Shown here piece by piece: positions 5,210 through 9,744 of a DNA stretch of 9,744 bases (within the stretch, counting starts at the first letter, position 1; every line of letters starts with the position of its first letter). The DNA is from Methylococcaceae bacterium. GTDB taxonomy: Bacteria; Pseudomonadota; Gammaproteobacteria; Methylococcales; Methylomonadaceae. The translations under genes were made by a program, and so were the position numbers. The stretch spans positions 1-9,744 of the forward strand of contig WTBX01000332.1 in assembly GCA_013138855.1 (NCBI GenBank), written 5' to 3'. The notes beneath the pieces were generated by a model. That model was not told where the DNA came from, ran no database searches, and saw only the letters and a list, made by a program, of their open reading frames with translations.

Positions 5210-7174
5210 TTACTCGTCTGTTACAAATAATGCATTAACGAAATGCTCGGCATTAAAGTCCTGCAAATCATCAATGCCCTCGCCAATTCCGATATGACGG
5301 ATTGGAATCGGTAGTTGTTTCGCCAAAGCAAAAATTACTCCGCCTTTGGCTGTTCCATCTAATTTAGTCAGCGTTAAGCCTGTTAAGGCAACAGCTTCAT
5401 TGAACAATCTTGCTTGTGAAAGTGCATTTTGTCCCGTCCCTGCATCTAACACTAACAATACTTCATGCGGCGCAGTTTCATCTAATTTCCCCATGATGCG
5501 TTTGATTTTTTTCAACTCTTCCATCAAGTTCGATTTAGTATGTAATCGCCCAGCGGTATCGGCAATTAATACATCTATGCCTTTAGCTTTTGCAGATTGT
5601 ACACCATCAAAAATAACTGAAGCCGAATCGGCCCCTGTATGCTGGGCTACAACATGAACTTCATTACGCTCACCCCATGCTTGCAATTGTTCTACGGCGG
5701 CGGCTCTAAAAGTATCACCTGCTGCCAACATCACACTATGCCCTTGATTTTGTAATTTTTTAGCCAGTTTCCCAATCGTGGTTGTTTTACCTGCACCATT
5801 GACACCGACTACTAGAATAACAAAGGGTGTGTCTTGTTTAGGGATAACTAAGGCCTGATCGCAAGGCTTGAGAATATCCAGCAAATCCTGCTTTAAAGCC
5901 GCTAATAATGTCGCACTGTCTTTAAGCTGATGTTTATCTAAGCTATCTGTCAACTTAGCTATAATCTCAGTGGTGGCATCAATACCAATATCAGCCAGTA
6001 AAAGCTGCGCTTCAATTTCTTCTAATAACTCTTCACTTAGCCCTTTTTGTCCTAGTGGCAAGCTATTTAAAATACCACCTAAGCCACCACGAGTCTTTTT
6101 GAGTTGTGATTTTAACCGTAAATAAACTGAATCGGTTGATTCAGGTTTTATTTCAACCTTAACAGGCTCTGCGACTTCTTCACTGACATCGGGAGGTAGT
6201 CTATCAATCGTTTCGTGCAAATGCTCAAGTTCAAGCTCCTCAAGCGTTGCTTCTGCTGCTCCTGCAAAACCGTATTTACTGTAAAAACTAATCGCAATCA
6301 GCGGCAACATTAATAAAGCAGCAAAAGCGGCATGTGCTGTCATCATCCATAATGGCAGACCATATTTAATGCTAAATGCGCCTAATGAGGTTTCGATTAA
6401 TAATAAAATACTTAAAAATAAACCTGCTTTACGGACAGGTTTTCTACGAGTCTCTGAGGTTGCACTTAACATCAAAAAGACGAAAACAATAAAAGCTGTT
6501 AAGCCTCCTACCCTATGCAGCCAATGTGCAGCAATTTGAGCATCAAAAGATAACACTCCAACATAATTATTAATTAAGCCATTAAATATACTAATCGCGC
6601 TGATAAAATCAGCTTGAGGTAGCCACTGACCATTACAACGTGGAAAATCACTACAGACTAAACCTGCGGTATTGGCATTTGTCCAGAGACCAAATAACAC
6701 CTGTACAAATAACAGTAATATTCCCGCATGGGCAAAATAACGTATGCCCGCGATTTTTCCCTGTAATACTAACTCAGGGTTGCTACGCAAATATAATCTA
6801 AATAATAACCAGAAACTAATAAAGCCTAATAATTGCTCTGCGGTCGCAACGATGGGCATCATTAACAACTTTATCGCCCAAATGCCGACAACAGCCTGCA
6901 AACCCAGTAAAACTGTAACCGTTAAGGTTGTTGTTATTGCTGCGCAACGATATTGCTGTTGCCGCCATGATAAAGCAGCAAGTACTAGGACATTTACAAC
7001 TAATAAACACCAGACATAAGGCAGCATCCAGTTATTAAACATTTCCTGTGGCTGGCTTAAAAAGTTTTCTATGCCTGCAACTTTAAAACCAACTTTACTT
7101 AAATGAAGATAAGCATTAAAAACGACACTAATGAATGCTAGCACACAGGCTAACAAATTTATTTTTCTAAACAT
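5210..7174 (-). CDS. ctaA-ftsY: CtaA (heme A synthase-like) / FtsY (SRP receptor) fusion protein
   Basis: 654 residues in one unbroken frame. Residues 1-300 have eight predicted spans with the two-fold repeat of CtaA. The second half keeps C174 and C180 (LVCSDFPRCNGQW), H220 (AAHWLHRVG) and H281 (MMTAHAAF). The first half has E113 where the second histidine is expected (VATAEQLL), no His-Arg near 50-55 and no cysteine pair. Residues 303-345 are an acidic linker. Residues 346-654 are the FtsY NG domain: P-loop GVNGAGKTTT (457-466), DTFRAAA (487-493), DTAGR (539-543), TKLD (603-606), GIGEGIDDL (629-637). Positive residues after TM2, TM4 and TM6 place the GTPase in the cytoplasm, as FtsY needs. 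It follows SURF1 and the Sco-like gene and precedes ftsE by 4 bases. The GTPase looks fully functional as the receptor for SRP; heme A synthesis by the N-terminal part is doubtful. Confidence 0.93.
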   Translation of the reverse strand: MFRKINLLACVLAFISVVFNAYLHLSKVGFKVAGIENFLSQPQEMFNNWMLPYVWCLLVVNVLVLAALSWRQQQYRCAAITTTLTVTVLLGLQAVVGIWAIKLLMMPIVATAEQLLGFISFWLLFRLYLRSNPELVLQGKIAGIRYFAHAGILLLFVQVLFGLWTNANTAGLVCSDFPRCNGQWLPQADFISAISIFNGLINNYVGVLSFDAQIAAHWLHRVGGLTAFIVFVFLMLSATSETRRKPVRKAGLFLSILLLIETSLGAFSIKYGLPLWMMTAHAAFAALLMLPLIAISFYSKYGFAGAAEATLEELELEHLHETIDRLPPDVSEEVAEPVKVEIKPESTDSVYLRLKSQLKKTRGGLGGILNSLPLGQKGLSEELLEEIEAQLLLADIGIDATTEIIAKLTDSLDKHQLKDSATLLAALKQDLLDILKPCDQALVIPKQDTPFVILVVGVNGAGKTTTIGKLAKKLQNQGHSVMLAAGDTFRAAAVEQLQAWGERNEVHVVAQHTGADSASVIFDGVQSAKAKGIDVLIADTAGRLHTKSNLMEELKKIKRIMGKLDETAPHEVLLVLDAGTGQNALSQARLFNEAVALTGLTLTKLDGTAKGGVIFALAKQLPIPIRHIGIGEGIDDLQDFNAEHFVNALFVTDE

Positions 7175-7185
7175 TTATTATTTTT

Positions 7186-7947
7186 TTAACCAATTTGTGA
7201 ATATCTAAGCAATTTTTTCAAATCATCTCTGACTTTGTACGTATCAAACTCAGGCTCATATTGCATCATAATATTGCCTAAGGGATCGAATAAAAACAGC
7301 ATTCCCTCTGGAATAGTCCCTTTTCTAATTTTAGTGATTTTTTCAATCATACTCGCGCTAGGTTTAACTCTAATAAGGTCTGTTTTCATTGCGAATGCTT
7401 TGTTTTCAGTCTCAGTAATAAACCTTGTTAACAAGCTTTCATCCAGTTTATTTTCTGCTTGTAACAAGCGAGTGTATAAAGTCTCATTTTCTGATTGCTT
7501 ATTATTTTTATCGACCTGTTTTTGACCTAAACGCGATAATAAGGCATCTTTTAACCATAATTGCTCGGCTTTTTCCGCCTCTAAAGGTTTAAAGACAATC
7601 GCTACTCGCCGCGTGCGTGAAAGCTCTTTATTTAGCATCACTCGCAATTGCTTGGTTTTTAGAATCGCATATAAACACACCGCGTTACATTCATTATTAG
7701 GAATAACATTCACTAATAGCCAATGCCCTTTAAGTTCGTCAATATTTTCTTGTGAAAAAGTATCGTAACCTGTCAATTCACTGCGTTCAGTGGTGATGAC
7801 AGGAATTACTAATTCACCGTTATTTTTAACGCCTTTATCCAATAAGTCCGAGTTTTTCGACAAAAACCAAGCAAAGCAAAAAGGGATAATTGTCATTGCA
7901 AAAATAATTATAATAGTTCGTCGATTTTTTATTTGTTGTTCAGTCAT
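7186..7947 (-). CDS. Membrane-anchored Sco/thioredoxin-like protein of the cytochrome-oxidase assembly cluster
   Basis: 253 residues with one N-terminal membrane anchor (about 11-29, TIIIIFAMTIIPFCFAWFL) and a soluble domain on the periplasmic side. The segment HWLLVNVIPNNECNAVC (75-91) has a CxxxC pair, C87 and C91, placed after a hydrophobic strand as in Sco/thioredoxin-fold proteins. FLFDPLGNIMMQY near the C-terminus resembles the last Sco strand pair. The only histidine is H75, so the third copper ligand of true Sco is missing. An equivalent uncharacterised gene lies between SURF1 and ctaA in Pseudomonas-type oxidase clusters, and the same order is seen here. It overlaps the SURF1 stop by 8 bases and ends 11 bases before the fusion gene. 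A role as copper or thiol factor in oxidase assembly is inference. Residues 120-180 are charged and probably helical. Confidence 0.78.
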   Translation of the reverse strand: MTEQQIKNRRTIIIIFAMTIIPFCFAWFLSKNSDLLDKGVKNNGELVIPVITTERSELTGYDTFSQENIDELKGHWLLVNVIPNNECNAVCLYAILKTKQLRVMLNKELSRTRRVAIVFKPLEAEKAEQLWLKDALLSRLGQKQVDKNNKQSENETLYTRLLQAENKLDESLLTRFITETENKAFAMKTDLIRVKPSASMIEKITKIRKGTIPEGMLFLFDPLGNIMMQYEPEFDTYKVRDDLKKLLRYSQIG

Positions 7948-8677
7948 CTATTCGTTTTTTACCGCTATGCCAAAAAAATAATATGGTTAATGTAATTGCC
8001 AGCCCAAACCATTGCACCGCATAGCCGATGTGCTTTTCTGGGGGCATAATACTGCTTTCTAACCAATTACGGGTATAACCTGCTGTTGCTTTCGGGTCTA
8101 ATTCGACCTGAAATGAAAATAAATCGTAGCCCAATTTTTTAGCTAAAACTGAACTTTCTACCACCTGCACGACGGATGGCCAACCTTCTGTGGGAATTTC
8201 TGCCCCCTCAAGTTTTAAGCCAACACTGGGAAAACTATTAATCCTGCCATTAATTTGGGTCTGATTTTCTATAAAACTAATTGCTGGCAAGATAGTGCGA
8301 TCAGGATTGGCGGGAAGCCAGCCACGATTGACCAAAACAGCTTTAGTTCCGCCTGCCAACACAAACGGCGTAATGATAAAATAACCTGCTTTACCTTTAA
8401 TAATTTGATTATCAATTAAAAATTGCGTGTCCTTATCATAAAAACCATTCGCTGTTATCTGCCGATAGCGTAGTGACTCCAAATCATCCGTAGTTTGTGT
8501 ATTTAAGTTTAAAACAGTTTTTAATTGCGTTTGCTGCTTCTCTATAAAGACTCGTTTTTCTTCAGCGCGTCTTACTTGCCAAAAACCTAGGTTTAGCAAT
8601 AACATCATTACTAAGAAATAAGCTCCGCTAGTAACAATAGAAAATTTAAAATCCCATCTAGCCAATTTAAATTGCAT
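7940..8677 (-). CDS. SURF1 family cytochrome c oxidase assembly protein
   Basis: 245 residues from the ATG at 8677. The SURF1 pattern is clear: one span near the N-terminus (about 11-32) ending in GFWQVRRAEEKR, a periplasmic domain with VLVNRGWLPANPDR and a WPSVVQ segment, then a second span near the C-terminus in GYAVQWFGLAITLTILFFW followed by a basic tail. SURF1 (Shy1) helps insert or protect heme a in the CuB site of aa3-type oxidases. The frame remains open upstream to a TTG at 8701, which would add eight residues. An AGGA at 8703-8706 lies only one base from that TTG, and no good Shine-Dalgarno precedes the ATG either, so the start is unsettled. The stop overlaps the next gene by 8 bases. 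It diverges from the DUF2909 gene. Confidence 0.92.
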   Translation of the reverse strand: MQFKLARWDFKFSIVTSGAYFLVMMLLLNLGFWQVRRAEEKRVFIEKQQTQLKTVLNLNTQTTDDLESLRYRQITANGFYDKDTQFLIDNQIIKGKAGYFIITPFVLAGGTKAVLVNRGWLPANPDRTILPAISFIENQTQINGRINSFPSVGLKLEGAEIPTEGWPSVVQVVESSVLAKKLGYDLFSFQVELDPKATAGYTRNWLESSIMPPEKHIGYAVQWFGLAITLTILFFWHSGKKRIDD

Positions 8678-8713
8678 AATTTTGCGCCAATCTATTGGCA
8701 ATTCCTATCTAAT

Positions 8714-8730
8714 AACCGAAAATAACGGTT
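8714..8730. promoter_or_regulatory. Small inverted repeat in the divergent SURF1/DUF2909 gap
   Basis: AACCG (8714-8718) and CGGTT (8726-8730) pair around the AT-only spacer AAAATAA. It is the only symmetric element in the short region that separates the two divergent starts, so it could be an operator shared by both. It could equally be chance in a 50-base gap. Confidence 0.3.
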
Positions 8731-8751
8731 TTACACTAATTTAATACTCAC

Positions 8752-9012
8752 ATGATTATCAAAAGCCTTGTTATTATCGCCTTTCTACTTATCATTGCCA
8801 GTCTCGGTTCGGCCTTGTTTTATATGGTTAAAAACAAAGGTCAGGAACAGTCTGAAAAAACCGCCAAAGCCTTAACTTTTCGCATAGGCTTATCTTTAAC
8901 TTTGTTTATTTTAGTTTTTATTGCTTATGCAACGGGGCTTATCAAACCTCAAGGTATTGGAGCTAGAATGCAGCAGCAGCGTAACTTACAGCAGTCTATA
9001 ACTGCACCTTAA
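8752..9012 (+). CDS. DUF2909 twin-transmembrane protein
   Basis: 86 residues with two membrane helices (about 5-26 and 45-64) joined by a short charged loop, KNKGQEQSEKTAK, and a Gln-rich tail (RMQQQRNLQQS). This is the DUF2909 layout; in other gammaproteobacteria such genes lie between oxidase subunit III and SURF1. The function is unknown, probably connected with cytochrome oxidase assembly. The start follows directly on the divergent gap and has no visible Shine-Dalgarno. The stop is 15 bases from the stop of the convergent HNH gene, which leaves no room for a normal terminator between them. The oxidase subunit genes expected next to it are absent. Confidence 0.82.
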   Translation: MIIKSLVIIAFLLIIASLGSALFYMVKNKGQEQSEKTAKALTFRIGLSLTLFILVFIAYATGLIKPQGIGARMQQQRNLQQSITAP

Positions 9013-9027
9013 ATATTGTAGAATACT

Positions 9028-9738
9028 CTAAATGTTGCCACCCATACGTTGTATTGGCTGTGTATTATTATCGAAGCATTGAGTGCAAGTACCTTGAAAA
9101 GCATTAATTAAACGCTGGCGCATGTCTGTATCATCTTGAAATACCGTCATCCAAACAGACCAAAAGCCAGTGCTTGTTGCCGTATCAATAATCTGCTCTC
9201 GCATACAGTCTACTGGTTGTCGATTCAAATTGAGTTTTGCACGTTCTGCTTTACCCCAAGCTTCATTACGCTTTTCACAACGTCTATCTTTTTTACTAAA
9301 TTTCGGATGCCCACGTTCACGACTCAGTCCTGTTAATTCAAGGCTGTTTTGAGCAATTTGCTGTTGTGTTGCATTTAAACTTTGCTTTATTTGCGGGATG
9401 CGGTCTTTTTCATAACGAAAAGCACGAAGCGTATTATCTCTATCAGCCCAAAAATAATCGTTCAAATTATTTATATTGACTGGTTTATCACCCTTATTGC
9501 TATTGCAGTAAGTGCAAGCTAATAAAAAATTACACCAGTCTTTTTCTAACTCAGGAGACAAACCTTCTTTTTTAGGTTGGACATGTTCAATTGCAGGTGT
9601 GAATAGTGGAGCTTCACAATATGAGCAATAATCACCTAAACGTCCAATTAAATAATTGCGAGCATCCCCATATTCTTTAAATATTATAACATTACCATTT
9701 TTATCACATGGGATAGCTCCACGCTCTACTGGTCTCAT
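9028..9738 (-). CDS. HNH endonuclease of the PtuB / retron-associated type
   Basis: 236 residues. It has a zinc-binding HNH core: C38 and C41 (DYCSYCEAP), EHVQPK with the catalytic-type H52, N70 in CNFLLAC, and C75 and C78 (CTYCNSNKGD). This is followed by DYFWADRDNT (94-103) and a helical, charged C-terminal half with RNEAWGKAE (157-165). The MRPV start, the core and the RNEAW segment fit the HNH family found as PtuB in Septu and beside some retrons, where it is a nuclease effector partnered with an AAA-type ATPase. That partner would lie upstream, beyond base 9744. An in-frame TGA (9742-9744) stands two codons before the ATG, which fixes this start as the most upstream ATG possible. The protein appears complete. 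The nuclease call is strong; a defence role is inference. Confidence 0.85.
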   Translation of the reverse strand: MRPVERGAIPCDKNGNVIIFKEYGDARNYLIGRLGDYCSYCEAPLFTPAIEHVQPKKEGLSPELEKDWCNFLLACTYCNSNKGDKPVNINNLNDYFWADRDNTLRAFRYEKDRIPQIKQSLNATQQQIAQNSLELTGLSRERGHPKFSKKDRRCEKRNEAWGKAERAKLNLNRQPVDCMREQIIDTATSTGFWSVWMTVFQDDTDMRQRLINAFQGTCTQCFDNNTQPIQRMGGNI

Positions 9739-9744
9739 GCTTCA

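Noticed and set aside
5210..6310. A separate FtsY started at an internal ATG (6310) instead of a fusion
   Set aside because: That ATG lies inside the last CtaA span and has no Shine-Dalgarno before it, and no other ATG or GTG was seen near the start of the FtsY part. A single long product fits better, though an internal start is not excluded.
9028..9738. Second CxxC (C218, C221) in the HNH protein as another zinc site
   Set aside because: The phrase GTCTQCFD near the C-terminus resembles a family tail in which only one Cys is usual as I recall, and no partner ligands are seen nearby.
1..9744. CRISPR array, tRNA or rRNA gene, insertion sequence
   Set aside because: I found no regularly spaced repeats, cloverleaf sequence, rRNA signature or transposase fragment on either strand.

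Overview
The window looks like chromosomal DNA from an AT-rich gammaproteobacterium. The evidence is the FtsE/FtsX/FtsY cell-division and SRP-receptor block, a SURF1/CtaA/DUF2909 cytochrome-oxidase assembly cluster of the Pseudomonas-like type, and a YfiR-family periplasmic regulator. A low-GC methanotroph-like lineage (Methylococcales) is my guess from gene content and the small GC-rich hairpin repeat; nothing here proves it.

Layout. Bases 1-1106 (minus strand) hold a YfiR-like periplasmic protein followed 5 bases later by the first 176 codons of a TonB-dependent receptor that runs off the left edge. A gene-free stretch of 384 bases (1107-1490) carries a GC-rich hairpin repeat and several inverted and direct repeats. 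Divergently, 1491-3470 (plus) encodes a hybrid histidine kinase. Its periplasmic sensor region resembles that of YfiN/TpbB, the diguanylate cyclase that YfiR controls in Pseudomonas. The three genes therefore look like a Yfi-type envelope-sensing module with a phosphorelay kinase instead of a GGDEF output, and a TonB receptor where YfiB would be.

Convergent to the kinase, a tight minus-strand block runs from 8677 or 8701 down to 3521: SURF1, then a Sco-like membrane-anchored protein, then a 654-residue CtaA-FtsY fusion, then FtsE and FtsX. Gaps are 11 bases or less, or the genes overlap, so one transcript is likely. The fusion is the most striking object here. It has eight membrane spans of the heme A synthase fold in one open frame with a complete SRP-receptor GTPase. 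The CtaA part has lost the heme-ligand histidines and cysteine pair of its first half and kept those of its second half.

At the right, a DUF2909 twin-TM protein (8752-9012, plus) diverges from SURF1. It is followed, convergently, by an HNH endonuclease (9028-9738, minus) of the kind found in Septu/retron-type defence systems, whose expected ATPase partner would lie beyond the window. No oxidase structural genes, ctaB or rpoH are present in the window, although these are usual neighbours of the respective blocks.
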